Notes: generated from the letters alone by a model not told the origin. A stretch of 41,465 nt of DNA from Gammaproteobacteria bacterium (GCA_005878835.1 VBMV01000071.1:1-41465), one strand, 5' to 3'; counted from the stretch's first letter, positions 14,573 through 25,014 are shown. Numbers and translations: made by a program.

Positions 14573-15652
14573 TTACGCGTTGGACCCAACGCTCACCTCT
14601 CGCATAGCGACGCCATTGCGCCCGGCCCGCTTGGAGCTGATCAACGCCTGCTCGGCGGCCTCCAGAACCGCCTGGGTGCTGGCGCCGTCCTCAGGAAAGA
14701 TTGCAACTCCCGCCGACAGGGTGATCGGTCCGAGTTGAGGATCGTTGTGCCCGACCTCGAGGCTCCGCGCTCGCTGGCGAATCAGATCCGCGCGCTGCCA
14801 CACGATCTGCCGCGACACGTTCGCCATCAGCAGAGCGAATTCGTCGCCGTCGTAGCGGGCGACGAGGTCTTCGGCGCGCGCCAGCGACACCACGCACTGA
14901 CCGACGGACCGCAGGATCGCATCACCCGCAGTGCGCCCAAGCGTGTCGTTGAATTCCCTGAAATGATCGACGTTGATCATCATCACGGCGAATGTATGGC
15001 CGTGGCGCTGGGCGCGCACTTTCTCGCGGTCCAGCGATTCCTCCAGGAAGCGACGGTTATACACGCCGGTCACTGAGTCCCGCATGGCCTGATCGTGCAG
15101 CCGTCGGTTGGCGTGCACCAGATCGTGCTCCGCCCAGATTCGCTTCTTGATCTCGAGATCGAGCGCCGTGCGCGCCACCTCGAGTTGCGCGCTGCGCTCC
15201 GCCACGCGTCGCAGGAGCCTGGCGATCGGCTGCACCAGCAACTCGACCGATTGCTGGTCCGCCACCCGAGCCGCCTCCTGCGGCGCCGGTTCGCCCAGAG
15301 TGGCACTGACGGTCGCGAGCAGTAGCTCGGGATTCGTCGGCTTGATCACGAATGCAGCGCCAAAGACGTGTGCCAGCGAGCGCGCTTCGACTTCAACGTT
15401 TGCGACCGCGCGCACCAGTACGCGCGGCTGCGGCAGGCTCGGGTCGCAGCGCATCCGCACCACGAGTTTGCATCCGTCGATGTCGGGCGCAGCGACGTCC
15501 ATGATCATGAGGTCGGGGCGCTCCAGCCGCACGAGCCTCAGGGCTTCATCGGCGTCGCCGACGTCCCGCACGCGGTTGCCGTGGTTGCGCAGCAGCGCGG
15601 CGATCAAGCGGCGGCTGGCCGAGTTGACGTCAAAGACCAGGATGTTGGCCAT
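14573..15652 (-). CDS. Response regulator with GGDEF domain (diguanylate cyclase-like, altered active site)
   Basis: 359 residues. An N-terminal receiver domain (residues 1-120) has the phospho-acceptor candidate Asp52 (LMIMDVAAP) and Lys in VIKPTN, but only one acidic residue in the usual acidic pocket (FDVNSAS). A helical linker leads to a GGDEF domain at about 185-350. The signature is D268-G-D-E-F, so the first Gly/Ala/Ser is Asp. The metal-binding Asp of the LDxDxFK motif is Asn227 (INVDHFREFND). The inhibitory RxxD site is present (R259-D262). Catalysis may be weak or lost, with c-di-GMP binding retained. It is the last gene of a run that begins with the two hybrid kinases, 21 bases after the SpoIIAA-like gene. 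Confidence 0.9.
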   Translation of the reverse strand: MANILVFDVNSASRRLIAALLRNHGNRVRDVGDADEALRLVRLERPDLMIMDVAAPDIDGCKLVVRMRCDPSLPQPRVLVRAVANVEVEARSLAHVFGAAFVIKPTNPELLLATVSATLGEPAPQEAARVADQQSVELLVQPIARLLRRVAERSAQLEVARTALDLEIKKRIWAEHDLVHANRRLHDQAMRDSVTGVYNRRFLEESLDREKVRAQRHGHTFAVMMINVDHFREFNDTLGRTAGDAILRSVGQCVVSLARAEDLVARYDGDEFALLMANVSRQIVWQRADLIRQRARSLEVGHNDPQLGPITLSAGVAIFPEDGASTQAVLEAAEQALISSKRAGRNGVAMREVSVGSNA

Positions 15653-15673
15653 GCGCTTGAGGAGTTGCGCGTC

Positions 15674-16039
15674 TCAGCGCGCACCCCTGAACCATTCCAG
15701 TGCCGACTGATCGTCGCGAAAATGCCGCACGTTGATTCCGTGCAGTCGGCCCATCAGCACGAAATACTCATGCGAGTGATCCAGCTCCTGGTCGTCCGCG
15801 ATCAGGGCGATCTTGTGTGAAGGATCGACGCCGACGTTGGTGAATCGCGCGAGAAATCCCGACCGCTCCACGGTGAACATTGGACTGGAGGCATGCACCG
15901 AGATGAGGATGTGGGAGCGGTGATGCCGCGTGGCAGAGTCGGCGACCGCGTCAAAGAACTCCCTGGCTTCCTCGGCGGTTTCCCGGTTGAAAACGTCCGC
16001 CCTCAGGTAGTCGTGTTCGGTTGCAATCCGATACACCAT
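15674..16039 (-). CDS. STAS/SpoIIAA-like domain protein
   Basis: 121 residues, no signal peptide or membrane segment. The pattern of a central VGVDPSHKIALIADDQE strand-turn and the C-terminal HGINVRHFRDDQSALEWFRG resembles the SpoIIAA-like (PF11964-type) STAS proteins. These small proteins often accompany signalling genes and may bind partners in phosphorylation-linked switches. It sits directly before the response regulator-GGDEF gene in the same direction, so it may modulate that protein. The function is inferred from fold and context only. Confidence 0.65.
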   Translation of the reverse strand: MVYRIATEHDYLRADVFNRETAEEAREFFDAVADSATRHHRSHILISVHASSPMFTVERSGFLARFTNVGVDPSHKIALIADDQELDHSHEYFVLMGRLHGINVRHFRDDQSALEWFRGAR

Positions 16040-16053
16040 GGCCCCACGAACAC

Positions 16054-16179
16054 ATGAATACCAGACGCGATGAATACCAGAGTCGATGCGACAGAAACGA
16101 CATTCGTGGATGGTTCTTATGACCCATCGGGTCAGCGGGCGGTCCGTGGGCAGGCCGGCGGCCGTGGGCAGGCCGGCGG
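16054..16179. repeat. Two short tandem repeats between SpoIIAA-like and hybrid kinase genes
   Basis: The gap holds two separate tandem duplications. ATGAATACCAGACGCG (16054-16069) is followed by ATGAATACCAGAGTCG (16070-16085), a 16-base unit. CCGTGGGCAGGCCGGCGG occurs perfectly twice, at 16144-16161 and 16162-16179. The second pair is beside the kinase stop codon. They may be replication slippage products, or the first may be a binding site for a regulator; nothing more can be said. Confidence 0.75.
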
Positions 16180-16198
16180 TCCCTCAGGCGGCCGCGGT

Positions 16199-18379
16199 TC
16201 AGGATAGACCGCTCGCGCTGCGTTCGCGGGCCGCCAGCGGGTCCGCGTCGGATCGAGGGGATTGCGCTGCCGCGACCAGGCTGAGGAGTCGCTCGCTGAA
16301 CGAGCTCACCGCCTGTTCCAGGAGCTCGCAGGTCGCACGTGCCTGCTCCTTGTGCTGCTGTGGATCGAGTGATTGCAGACTCGCCGCCAACTGCTCGGCT
16401 GCCGTCGCGCGAACGTTGCGCAGCATCCCGCGCAGCGTGTGCACCGCGCTGCCGAACGTTTCGGCATCACCGCTCTGAATCGCTTCGCGCAGGCCGCTCA
16501 TGTGCCGGGCAGACTCGCGCGCGAACAATTCCGCTATCTCAGCCAGCAGCCGCGGGTCGCCGCCGACCTGCTCGAGCAGGGTCGCCGCATGAGCCCCGGC
16601 CGACTGCACATCGGCATCTGCGCCCGCCTGCTCAGGCCTGAGGCCGAGTCGCTCGACCGCATCGAGCAGCGCCGTCGGGTGGATCGGCTTGACCAGATAG
16701 CCGTCCATTCCCGCGTCCAGGCAGCGCTCGCGGTCCCCGGCCATGGCATGGGCGGTCAGCGCGATGATCGGCAGGCGTCGCCCGCAGCGCCGTTCGGACT
16801 GACGAATCGCGCGGGTGGTGTCGATCCCGTCCATGCCGGGCATCTGCACATCCATCAAGATCAGATCGAAGCGACCGTGTTGCAACGCTTCCAGAGCAGC
16901 CGCCCCGCTGTCGACCGCCGTGATCGCGTGTCCGTGTCGCGCCAGCACGATCTGTGCAAGTCTGCGGTTCGCGGAATTGTCTTCCACCAGCAGCACGGCC
17001 AGCTTTGGCGCGCCAGGGCGTGGACGGGCGCGGCGCGCCTGGGGTGGCGCGCCACGACGCACGGGCGCCTCAGCCGTGCGATCCGCGAGCCCGAAGCGCA
17101 CCGTGAAATGAAAGGTACTTCCCTTTCCCGGCGTGCTCTCGAGCCAGATGCGGCCCCCCATCATCTCCACCAGACGGGCCGAGATGGTGAGTCCCAGCCC
17201 CGTGCCGCCATAGTGCCGGGTTGTGGAGGCGTCGACCTGCCGGAAAGGCGAGAAAACGGCCGCCTGCTTCTCCGCCGCAATCCCGACTCCGGTGTCACGC
17301 ACCGAGAAATAGCAACATAGATCTCCGTTGGCGGAGGATTCCGGCCGGACGCGCACGATGACACCGCCATGTTGCGTGAACTTGATGGCGTTGCCTACCA
17401 GATTCAGCACGATCTGCCGCAGTCTCAGGGGATCGCCGAGCAGCGCGTCCGGTGTCTGCGGCGCGACCTCCCATGAGAGATCGAGCCGCTTGGCGCTGGC
17501 CTCGATGACCAGCGTCTTCATGGCGCCGTCAATGCATTCCCTGAGCGAAAACGGAATCGTCTCCACCGTCAGGTGCCCGGCTTCGATCTTGGAGATGTCG
17601 AGAACGTCATTGACGATGGCGAGCAACGACTCGCCCGAGGCTCGAACCAGCTCCAGACATTCGCGCTGCTCCGCGGTGAGCTCCGTCTGCAGCGCAACCT
17701 GCGTCAGGCCGATGATCGCGTTCATCGGCGTGCGAATCTCGTGGCTCATGTTGGCCAGGAACTCGGACTTTGCCCGATTGGCCTGCTCGGCTGCTTGCTT
17801 GGCCACGAGCAACTCCGCGTCGGCGCGTTCACGCATCTGCATTTCCCTGCGCAGCTGGTCGTGGGCCGAGATCAGGTTCGCGGTGCGCTCGCGGATCTTG
17901 ACCTCGAGATCGTCTTTCGCCCTGAGTAAGTCGCGTTGCGCACTCCGATGCACGAGCAGCTGCGTTGCGAGGTCGGCGCTCCTCTTGTTGAGGTCGACGA
18001 AAACCGCCACCTTGGACTTCAACGCTTCGGGGTCCACGGGCTTGAAGATGTAGTCGACCGCACCGACCTCATAGCCCCGCTGCACCCATTCCCTGTGATC
18101 ATCCGCCGCGGTCAGGAACACGATGGGAGTGTACCGGGAGCGCTTGAGCTTGCGGATCAGGGCGGCGGTTTCGAACCCGTCCATCTGCGGCATGCGCACG
18201 TCCAGCAGGATGAGCGCGAAGGCGGCTCGCAGGATCCAGCGCAGCGCCTCCCTGCCCGAGGCCGCGGTCACCACGTTGCGGTCCGGGCCGCACAACAGCG
18301 CCTGCAGCGCCTTGAGGCTGTGCGGCTCGTCATCGACGACGAGAATATTTACGCCAGCCGAGTCGGTCAGGCTGCTCAT
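16199..18379 (-). CDS. Hybrid histidine kinase: receiver-HisKA-HATPase-receiver-Hpt
   Basis: 726 residues, no membrane segment. An N-terminal receiver domain (10-130) has phospho-acceptor Asp60 ([13 protein letters not shown]). A coiled coil leads to HisKA with His213 in [14 protein letters not shown], then the ATPase with [10 protein letters not shown] (N box), DTGVGI and [10 protein letters not shown] second receiver follows ([25 protein letters not shown]), then a C-terminal Hpt domain with HTLRG. It therefore carries a complete phosphorelay in one cytoplasmic protein. It starts three bases after the stop of the larger hybrid kinase, so they are co-transcribed and may exchange phosphate. 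Downstream outputs may include the receiver-GGDEF protein, which is an inference from proximity. Confidence 0.94.
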   Translation of the reverse strand: MSSLTDSAGVNILVVDDEPHSLKALQALLCGPDRNVVTAASGREALRWILRAAFALILLDVRMPQMDGFETAALIRKLKRSRYTPIVFLTAADDHREWVQRGYEVGAVDYIFKPVDPEALKSKVAVFVDLNKRSADLATQLLVHRSAQRDLLRAKDDLEVKIRERTANLISAHDQLRREMQMRERADAELLVAKQAAEQANRAKSEFLANMSHEIRTPMNAIIGLTQVALQTELTAEQRECLELVRASGESLLAIVNDVLDISKIEAGHLTVETIPFSLRECIDGAMKTLVIEASAKRLDLSWEVAPQTPDALLGDPLRLRQIVLNLVGNAIKFTQHGGVIVRVRPESSANGDLCCYFSVRDTGVGIAAEKQAAVFSPFRQVDASTTRHYGGTGLGLTISARLVEMMGGRIWLESTPGKGSTFHFTVRFGLADRTAEAPVRRGAPPQARRARPRPGAPKLAVLLVEDNSANRRLAQIVLARHGHAITAVDSGAAALEALQHGRFDLILMDVQMPGMDGIDTTRAIRQSERRCGRRLPIIALTAHAMAGDRERCLDAGMDGYLVKPIHPTALLDAVERLGLRPEQAGADADVQSAGAHAATLLEQVGGDPRLLAEIAELFARESARHMSGLREAIQSGDAETFGSAVHTLRGMLRNVRATAAEQLAASLQSLDPQQHKEQARATCELLEQAVSSFSERLLSLVAAAQSPRSDADPLAARERSASGLS

Positions 18380-18382
18380 CGA

Positions 18383-21300
18383 CTACCTGTTCAGCCACAC
18401 GCTCAACAATGAGGTCAGCTGTTCGACGTTCACCGGTTTCGCGATGTAGTCCGACGCGCCCGCGTCGAGGCATTTCTTGCGATCCCCTTTCATCGCTTTC
18501 GCGGTCACCGCGATGATGGGCAAGTTCTTGAACTGCTCGTACCCCCGGATCATTCGGATCGTGTCGTAGCCGTCGAGCTCGGGCATCATGATGTCCATCA
18601 GCACCATATCGATGTTCGCGACGCTCTTCAGGATCTCGAGACCTTCCTTCCCGCCCTCCGCGTTGAGGACTGTCATCCCGCATTCCTCCAGAGCGCAGGT
18701 CAACGCGAACACGTTGCGCACGTCGTCGTCGACCATCAGGATCTTCCTGTTCGCCAGCCCCCGCGTCACCTCGCGCGCCTCCGTCAGCGTGCGGCTGGTG
18801 GGTTGCAGGCTGCCCAGGGCATGGTGCAGGAACAGCGTGATCTGCTGCAGCATGGCCTTGCGCGTCAGCCCTTTCTTCATGACCAGCACCTCCGCCAGTT
18901 TGCGCGAGTCCTGCTGCTCTGGGCCGCCGAGGCTTTCAGTCCCGTAGATCACTAACTGCATCTCGGTAGTTGCTTCGGACTCGGCGATCCTCCTGAGCAG
19001 CTCGATCGAGCTCATGTCGCTCAGCGAGGGGCCCAGGAGCACACAGTCGAAGGGCGCGGCGCGCAGCGCCTCGAGCACCCGTGTTCCCAGGCTGGCCGAA
19101 GTAATCTGTACCCCCGCGCAGCGCAAGCATTGCTCGACGTCCGCGCGGCGCGCCTCATCGCCGTCGGCCACCAGCAGCGCCTTGGCGTCGCGCTCGATGA
19201 GATCGCGTATCTTCAGCAGAGCCTCCCGCAACGCTTCCGAAGTCGACTCCTTGCGCACTACCGCCACGGCGCCCAAGTGCAGGCTCTCGCGTGTCTGATC
19301 CACCCGCGACACCACGCTCACGGGAATGTGCCTGGTTTGCGCGCTGTGCTTCAGCCGCTCGAGGGCCACCCAGCCATCCACGTCCGGGAGTCTCAGGGCC
19401 AGCGTGATCGCATCCGGTCTGAGCGCCTGAGCCAGTGCCAAAGCGGCGCCGCCATGGGAAGCAATGACTCCCTTGAATCCGTGCTCCTTCGCGATGTCGA
19501 GCAGTGCGGCTGCGAACCGGGCGTCGTTCTCCACGATCAGCGCGACGCGGTCGCCGGGATCGATATTGTCGTGGTCGTCGTCGGTGTGAGGCACGCGGGT
19601 AAGCGCCGGGTCGGCGCGCGGCGGCTGCGCGCGCTGCTGCGCGGCCAGCGCGCCGGGCGCCGTCGTTTCCGCGCCCATGGCCGCGGGCAGTGCCCTGCCC
19701 ACGGCCGGTTCCTTGGGCAGGGGGAGATAGAGCACGAAAGTGCTGCCCGTGCCCGGAGCACTCTCGACCGTGATCTCGCCCCCGAGCAGCCCCGTCAGCT
19801 CCCGGCTGATCGACAGCCCGAGACCGGTGCCACCGTAACGGCGGCTGGTGGTACCGTCCGCCTGCTGGAAAGCCTCGAAGATGACCTTCTGCTTGTCCGC
19901 CGGGATACCGACGCCGCTGTCCGCGACCACGAAGGCAATCACCTGTGCAGCCGCGTCCAGCTGCGCGCGCCCCGGCGACCAGCCGCTCGCGGCGGGCACC
20001 ATTCGCAGCTCTACGGTGCCCTTGGCGGTGAACTTGAAAGCGTTCGACAGCAGGTTCTTCAAAATCCGCTGCAGGCGCTTCTCGTCGGTCTCGATCACTG
20101 TGGGCAGGCGCGGATCGATGCTGATTGTGAAGTCGAGGTTCTGCTCCAGCGCGGTCGGCCGGAAGGTCCGATCGACGTAATCCTGCAGGTCCGTCAGGCG
20201 CAGCGGCCCGAAGTCCAGCGTGATGGTCCCCGACTCGATCTTCGCCAGATCGAGGATGTCGCTGATCAACGCGAGCAGGTCCGCTCCCGCGGCGTAGATG
20301 GTTTGCGCATAGTCGATCTGCTTCGGCGTCAGGTTGTCGCCGCCGTTGTCCGCGAGCAGCTTGGCCAGGATCATCAGGCTGTTCAGCGGCGTTCGCAGCT
20401 CGTGCGACATGTTCGCGAGAAACTCCGACTTGTAGCGCGAGCTCAGCGCGAGCTGCTCGGCCTTTTCCTCCAGCGCCACCTTCGCCAGCTCGATCTCGTG
20501 GTTCTTGTACTCGACCTGCCCCATCTGCTCGGAGAGCAGCTGCGCCTTGTGCTGCAGCTCGTCGTTTGCCCGACGCAACTCCTCCTGCTGCGTCTTCAGC
20601 AGGCTCTCGGACTTCTGCAGACTGTCCGCCTGCTGGCCGAGCCGGTCGTTGGTCTGCTTGAGCTCCGCCTGCTGCTTCTGCAGCTCCCTGGTCAGCAATT
20701 GCGATTGCGCCAACAGATCCCGGGTGCGGGTGTTCGCCTCGATCGTATTGAACACCACGCCGAGGCCGTCAGCGAGTTGATCGAGGAAGGAAAGGCGCGT
20801 CGCGTTGAACGTCTTGATCGAGGCGAGCTCCAGTACGGCCTTCACGTCGCCTTCGAACAGCACCGGCAGGACGACGATGCTCACAGGCACGGCCGAGCCC
20901 AGCGATGAGCTGATGCGGATGTAGTCCTGCGGTACCTCCTCGAGCAGAATGCGTTTCTTCTCGACGGCGCACTGCCCGACCAGCCCTTCCCCCATCCGCA
21001 CGACCTTCGGGAGATGTCTGTCGGGGCCGGAGGCGTAGCTGGCCACCATCTCCAGACACGGGTCGCCGCCGTGCGTCGACTGCGCGTACAGCACGCCTTG
21101 TAGCGCGTGGACGAGCGGGGCGAGCTCTGAGAGCACCAGCTGCGAGGCGACGACCAGGTCGCCCTGCCCCTGCAGCATGCGGGAAAACTTCGCCAGATTG
21201 GTCTTGAGCCAGGCCTGCTGGTCGTTCTTGCGGGTGGTCTCCTTCAGGTTGCGGATCATCTCGTTGATGTTGTCCTTCAACGCCGCGACCTCGCCCATCG

Positions 21301-22540
21301 CCTCGACCATGATCGAGCGCGTGAGATCACCCTGGGTTACGGCGGTGGCGACCTCCGCGATCGCGCGCACCTGACCGGTGAGATTGGCCGCCATCGCGTT
21401 CACGTTGTCCGTGAGATCCTTCCAGGTCCCGGCTACCCCCGGCACGCGCGCCTGGCCTCCGAGCTTGCCCTCGGTGCCCACCTCGCGCGCCACCCGCGAC
21501 ACCTCCGAGGCGAAGCCGTTCAACTGATCCACCATGGTGTTGATCGTGCTCTTGAGCTCCAGGATCTCGCCGCGCACGTCCACCGTGATCTTCTTCGACA
21601 GATCGCCCCTGGCTACCGCCGTGGTCACCGCGGCGATGTTGCGCACCTGACCGGTGAGATTGGCCGCCATCGCGTTCACGTTGTCGGTGAGGTCCTTCCA
21701 GGTCCCGGCTACCCCCGGCACCCGCGCCTGGCCGCCGAGCTTGCCCTCGGTGCCCACCTCGCGCGCCACCCGCGACACCTCCGAGGCGAAGCCGCTCAAC
21801 TGATCCACCATGATGTTGATCGTGCTCTTGAGCTCCAGGAGCTCGCCGTGCACGCCCACCGTGATCTTCTTCGACAGATCGCCCCTGGCTACCGCCGTGG
21901 TCACCGCGGCGATGTTGCGCACCTGACCGGTGAGATTGGCCGCCATCGCGTTCACGTTGTCCGTGAGGTCCTTCCAGATCCCGGCTACCCCCGGCACGCG
22001 CGCCTGGCCGCCGAGCTTGCCCTCGGTGCCCACCTCGCGCACCACCCGCGACACCTCCGAGGCGAAGCCGTTCAACTGGATGACCATCGTGTTCACGACC
22101 TTGCCGATCCGCTGAAACTCGCCGCGCAATGGCAAGCCGTCGATCTCGAGCAGCATGCGCTGCGACAGATCGCCGTTGGCCACCGATTTGATGACGTGCG
22201 CAACGGCCGCGGTGGGACGCACCAGGTCGCCGATGAGCTCGTTCACCGAATCCACCTGGCTCGCCCAGGAACCGACCGCCGCCGCAACCCGCATCCGCTG
22301 ATTGATCTGACCCGCCCTGCCGACGTCCCGGCAGATGCGCGCCAGCTCAGCGGCGATCGACTGGTTCATCTCCACCACGTCGTTGAAAGCCTGCGCGACC
22401 TCCCCGTCGCTGCCGCTCATGTCCAGCGGCATACGCACGGTGAAGTCGCCCTTCTGCAGCGCGCGCAACGCGCGCAGCAACGCCCGGCGCTCGAATGTCG
22501 GCGGGGCAAGTGTCTGCGGGGCAACATGCAGATCGTTCAT
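18383..22540 (-). CDS. Large hybrid histidine kinase: tandem HAMP-GAF-HisKA-HATPase-three receivers
   Basis: 1385 residues, no obvious transmembrane helix. Residues 24-440 form a chain of five HAMP-like units; three are close copies of 92 residues ([20 protein letters not shown]...). A GAF domain (about 460-610) and a coiled coil follow. HisKA has His713 in [14 protein letters not shown] and the ATPase has [16 protein letters not shown] and GGTGLGLSI. Three receivers end the protein. The first (about 995-1110) has Ala ([11 protein letters not shown]) and the second (1120-1240) Gly (LLGPSLSD) at the phospho-acceptor place. Only the third is canonical, with Asp1316 ([12 protein letters not shown]). 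The layout resembles soluble tandem-HAMP (Nik1-like) kinases. It is first in an operon with the second hybrid kinase. Confidence 0.94.
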   Translation of the reverse strand: MNDLHVAPQTLAPPTFERRALLRALRALQKGDFTVRMPLDMSGSDGEVAQAFNDVVEMNQSIAAELARICRDVGRAGQINQRMRVAAAVGSWASQVDSVNELIGDLVRPTAAVAHVIKSVANGDLSQRMLLEIDGLPLRGEFQRIGKVVNTMVIQLNGFASEVSRVVREVGTEGKLGGQARVPGVAGIWKDLTDNVNAMAANLTGQVRNIAAVTTAVARGDLSKKITVGVHGELLELKSTINIMVDQLSGFASEVSRVAREVGTEGKLGGQARVPGVAGTWKDLTDNVNAMAANLTGQVRNIAAVTTAVARGDLSKKITVDVRGEILELKSTINTMVDQLNGFASEVSRVAREVGTEGKLGGQARVPGVAGTWKDLTDNVNAMAANLTGQVRAIAEVATAVTQGDLTRSIMVEAMGEVAALKDNINEMIRNLKETTRKNDQQAWLKTNLAKFSRMLQGQGDLVVASQLVLSELAPLVHALQGVLYAQSTHGGDPCLEMVASYASGPDRHLPKVVRMGEGLVGQCAVEKKRILLEEVPQDYIRISSSLGSAVPVSIVVLPVLFEGDVKAVLELASIKTFNATRLSFLDQLADGLGVVFNTIEANTRTRDLLAQSQLLTRELQKQQAELKQTNDRLGQQADSLQKSESLLKTQQEELRRANDELQHKAQLLSEQMGQVEYKNHEIELAKVALEEKAEQLALSSRYKSEFLANMSHELRTPLNSLMILAKLLADNGGDNLTPKQIDYAQTIYAAGADLLALISDILDLAKIESGTITLDFGPLRLTDLQDYVDRTFRPTALEQNLDFTISIDPRLPTVIETDEKRLQRILKNLLSNAFKFTAKGTVELRMVPAASGWSPGRAQLDAAAQVIAFVVADSGVGIPADKQKVIFEAFQQADGTTSRRYGGTGLGLSISRELTGLLGGEITVESAPGTGSTFVLYLPLPKEPAVGRALPAAMGAETTAPGALAAQQRAQPPRADPALTRVPHTDDDHDNIDPGDRVALIVENDARFAAALLDIAKEHGFKGVIASHGGAALALAQALRPDAITLALRLPDVDGWVALERLKHSAQTRHIPVSVVSRVDQTRESLHLGAVAVVRKESTSEALREALLKIRDLIERDAKALLVADGDEARRADVEQCLRCAGVQITSASLGTRVLEALRAAPFDCVLLGPSLSDMSSIELLRRIAESEATTEMQLVIYGTESLGGPEQQDSRKLAEVLVMKKGLTRKAMLQQITLFLHHALGSLQPTSRTLTEAREVTRGLANRKILMVDDDVRNVFALTCALEECGMTVLNAEGGKEGLEILKSVANIDMVLMDIMMPELDGYDTIRMIRGYEQFKNLPIIAVTAKAMKGDRKKCLDAGASDYIAKPVNVEQLTSLLSVWLNR
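21371..22090 (-). repeat. 276-bp tandem repeats encoding HAMP units
   Basis: The segment beginning CTGACCGGTGAGATTGGCCG recurs at 21371, 21647 and 21923, exactly 276 bases (92 codons) apart, with only scattered differences between copies. Such near identity at the DNA level suggests recent duplication or ongoing gene conversion within the kinase gene. Confidence 0.85.
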
Positions 22541-22832
22541 CGAACCTCTCCCTTGCGGAACGCCGCCTTAGCCGGCGACGCACCCCTGGGGTGCGAGAAG
22601 ATTTCTGCCATCGTAGTGCTTGCCGCCGCGGCTCACTATCGCGCGCACGCTCGATCCGCGTGTAGCGATCCGGCGTCATGAGGTAGTCCTTCCACTACAG
22701 CCCAGCCTGAGCAGCGCCTGGGCGGCAGCTTCCAATATCGGCCGAGCGCGCCCGCCATGGACCAAATGGACCAGGTTCCCGGCGCCGCTGCGCCTCACCC
22801 AAAACGCATGAGCGCGGCAGGCTCGCCCGAGA
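22541..22832. promoter_or_regulatory. Divergent intergenic region with a perfect 17-bp palindrome
   Basis: The region lies between the large hybrid kinase (minus) and the first glycosyltransferase of the polysaccharide locus (plus), so it must hold both promoters. CGCACCCCTGGGGTGCG at 22579-22595 is an 8-1-8 perfect inverted repeat located 39 bases before the kinase start. It has no T-run, so an operator is more likely than a terminator. No gene is seen here and the promoters are not clear. Confidence 0.5.
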
Positions 22833-23987
22833 ATGAAGATCTGTCTGCTGGGTTTCGACAATCTCGCGGTTCTCTCGCCGGAGCACCGCGAGCACTACGT
22901 CGGCGGCGAGTCGGTGCAGCAGACGCTGCTGGCGCGCGCCCTCAGCGCGCGCGGCCACGAAATCAGCATGGTCACGGCGGACTACGGCCAGGCGGATGGC
23001 GCAGTCTGGGAAGGCATCCGCGTTCACAAGGCGTATCGCCCCGAAGCGGGACTCCCGGTACTGCGCTTCGTGCACCCGCGGTGGAGCGGCCTGTGGTCGG
23101 CGCTCGCGCGCGCCGACGCGCAGCTCTACTACACGAGCTGCGCCGGCATGCAGGTGGCGCTGCTCGCTCTGTTCTGCGCGCGTCGCGGCAGGCGCTTTGT
23201 CTTCCGGAGCGCGAGCGACTCGGACTGCGACCCCTCGAAACTCCTCATCCGCTACGCGCGCGACCGCTGGCTGTACGCCTACGGGCTGCGTCGCGCCGAC
23301 GCGATTCTCGTGCAGAGCGCCGCGCAGGCCGCTTCTCTGGCACGTCACTTCGGCCTCCCCGGCCGTCTGGCCGGAATGCTGGTCGAGCCGGCGTCCGCAG
23401 AGCAGGAGCGCGACATCGACGTGCTGTGGGTCGCAAACATCCGCCGCCTGAAGCGACCGGACCGCATGCTGGCACTGGCCGCCCGGCTGCCCGAGGCCAC
23501 CATTCACATGGTGGGCGGTCCGCTCCCCGGCGAGGAGGCGCTCTATGCGGAAGTCCGGCGCGAAGCCTCGCGCAGGCCGAATCTCGTCTTCCACGGCCGC
23601 TTGTCCTATCACGACACGAACGCGCTCTACGCGCGTGCCCGGCTGCTGGTCAACACCTCGGAGGTCGAGGGGTTCCCGAACACCTATCTGCAGGCCTGGA
23701 TCAACGGCGTTCCGGTCATCAGTTACCTCGACCCCGACGGTGTCATCGGCCGCAATGGGCTGGGCGCGAAAGTCGAGTCGCCTCTGCGGATGCGCCAAGA
23801 GGTGCTGCGACTGCTCGGCGACCGGAGCGCGCTCGCGGCGGCGGGCGCGCGATGCCGCGCCTTCATGGAGCGCGAGTTCGCCGAGGAGCGGATCCTCGCG
23901 CCCTATCTCGCCGCCTTCGAGGAGGTGATCCGTAATCGCAACCGCACCGCGGGAATTGCGGCCACGAGCGCGAGGCGCCATGTCTGA
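22833..23987 (+). CDS. Family 4 glycosyltransferase
   Basis: 384 residues, GT-B fold, with no signal peptide. The N-terminal domain begins MKICLLGFDNLAVLSPEHRE and has the glycine-rich loop VGGESVQQTLLARAL. The C-terminal nucleotide-sugar domain has DVLWVANIRRLKRPDRML, VGGPLPGEEALY, HGRLSYHDTNALYARARLLV and the SEVEGFPNTYLQAWINGVPVI signature, in which the second Glu of the common EX7E motif is Gln. It likely adds one sugar to the lipid-linked repeat unit on the cytoplasmic side. It overlaps the deacetylase gene by eight bases and opens the plus-strand arm of the locus. Donor and acceptor sugars are unknown. Confidence 0.9.
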   Translation: MKICLLGFDNLAVLSPEHREHYVGGESVQQTLLARALSARGHEISMVTADYGQADGAVWEGIRVHKAYRPEAGLPVLRFVHPRWSGLWSALARADAQLYYTSCAGMQVALLALFCARRGRRFVFRSASDSDCDPSKLLIRYARDRWLYAYGLRRADAILVQSAAQAASLARHFGLPGRLAGMLVEPASAEQERDIDVLWVANIRRLKRPDRMLALAARLPEATIHMVGGPLPGEEALYAEVRREASRRPNLVFHGRLSYHDTNALYARARLLVNTSEVEGFPNTYLQAWINGVPVISYLDPDGVIGRNGLGAKVESPLRMRQEVLRLLGDRSALAAAGARCRAFMEREFAEERILAPYLAAFEEVIRNRNRTAGIAATSARRHV

Positions 23988-25014
23988 GACCGCCTTCATC
24001 ATCACGATCGACACCGAGGGCGACAACCTGTGGTCGCAGCCGCGCGTCATCACCACGCACAACGCCCGCTTCCTGCCGCGCTTCCAGTCGCTGTGCGAGC
24101 GCTTCGGCTTCCGCCCCGTGTATCTGACCAACTACGAGATGGCGATATGCGACGTCTTCGTCGAATTCGGGCGCGACGTCATCGCGCGCCGCGCGGGCGA
24201 GATCGGCATGCACTTGCACGCGTGGAACTCGCCGCCCCTGGTGCCCCTGACCGACGACGACTTGCGCCACCAGCCGTACCTGATCGAATACCCGGATGCG
24301 GTGATGAAGGCAAAGATCAAGCTCATGACGCAGCTGCTGCAGGAGCAATTCGGGCAGCCGATCGTGAGCCATCGCGCCGGGCGGTTCGCCTTCGACGGCC
24401 GCTACGCCGCGATGCTCCTGGAACAGGATTATCGGGTGGATTGCTCGGTCACGCCCGGGATCGACTGGAGCGCCACGCCGGGGGCCCCGGGCGGGACCGG
24501 CGGCACCAACTACAGCCATTTTCCGGACCAGCCCTACTTTCTGCGGCCGTGCGCCATCTCCGCCCCAGCGCAAAGCGGACTGCTCGAGGTACCCGTGACC
24601 ATCGAGACCAGCCGCCTGGTCCGGCGCGCGCCTTGGGCGTATCGACCGCCGGTCATTCGCGGCCTCGCCGGTCGAATCTCGCCCCGGCACAGTTGGCTGT
24701 GCCCGGGGGAGAACGGCCTGCGTGGCATGCTGCGCGCCGCGCACGGCGCCCGCGCGCGCGGGGCGAGCTGCGTCGAATTGATGCTGCACTCCTCGGAACT
24801 GATGCCGGGCGGCAGCCCGACTTTCCGCACTGTGGCGGCGATCGAGCGCCTGTACGCGGACCTGGAAGTCCTCTTCGAGGATCTGTCCGCCTGGTGCGCA
24901 GGCTTGACGCTGCGTGAATTCCATACCCGCATGACCACGGAGGCACCCGCGGTACCGATACCGGCGGACGGCTCGCAAATGCGATTAAGGACGTCCCTTG
25001 AGGAAACCCTATGA
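23980..25014 (+). CDS. Polysaccharide deacetylase family protein (WalW-like)
   Basis: About 344 residues. NodB-like metal-dependent deacetylase motifs are present in a divergent form: ITIDTEGDN (Asp11 and Glu13 in place of the usual Asp-Asp), GMHLHAWNSPP (His78, His80), SHRAGRF, and a late LMLHSSELMPGG. This spelling resembles the WalW family found in O-antigen and exopolysaccharide clusters. It likely removes acetyl groups from an N-acetylated sugar, in the cytoplasm since no signal peptide is seen. ATG 23980 is chosen; it sits inside the glycosyltransferase stop (ATGTCTGA) behind GAGG. It overlaps the methyltransferase start by four bases. Confidence 0.82.
   Translation: MSETAFIITIDTEGDNLWSQPRVITTHNARFLPRFQSLCERFGFRPVYLTNYEMAICDVFVEFGRDVIARRAGEIGMHLHAWNSPPLVPLTDDDLRHQPYLIEYPDAVMKAKIKLMTQLLQEQFGQPIVSHRAGRFAFDGRYAAMLLEQDYRVDCSVTPGIDWSATPGAPGGTGGTNYSHFPDQPYFLRPCAISAPAQSGLLEVPVTIETSRLVRRAPWAYRPPVIRGLAGRISPRHSWLCPGENGLRGMLRAAHGARARGASCVELMLHSSELMPGGSPTFRTVAAIERLYADLEVLFEDLSAWCAGLTLREFHTRMTTEAPAVPIPADGSQMRLRTSLEETL

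Noticed and set aside
19130-20908. 592-codon plus-strand frame within the large hybrid kinase
   Set aside because: Composition (Arg, Gln and Leu rich, no family pattern) and full overlap with a strongly recognised kinase mark it as a shadow.
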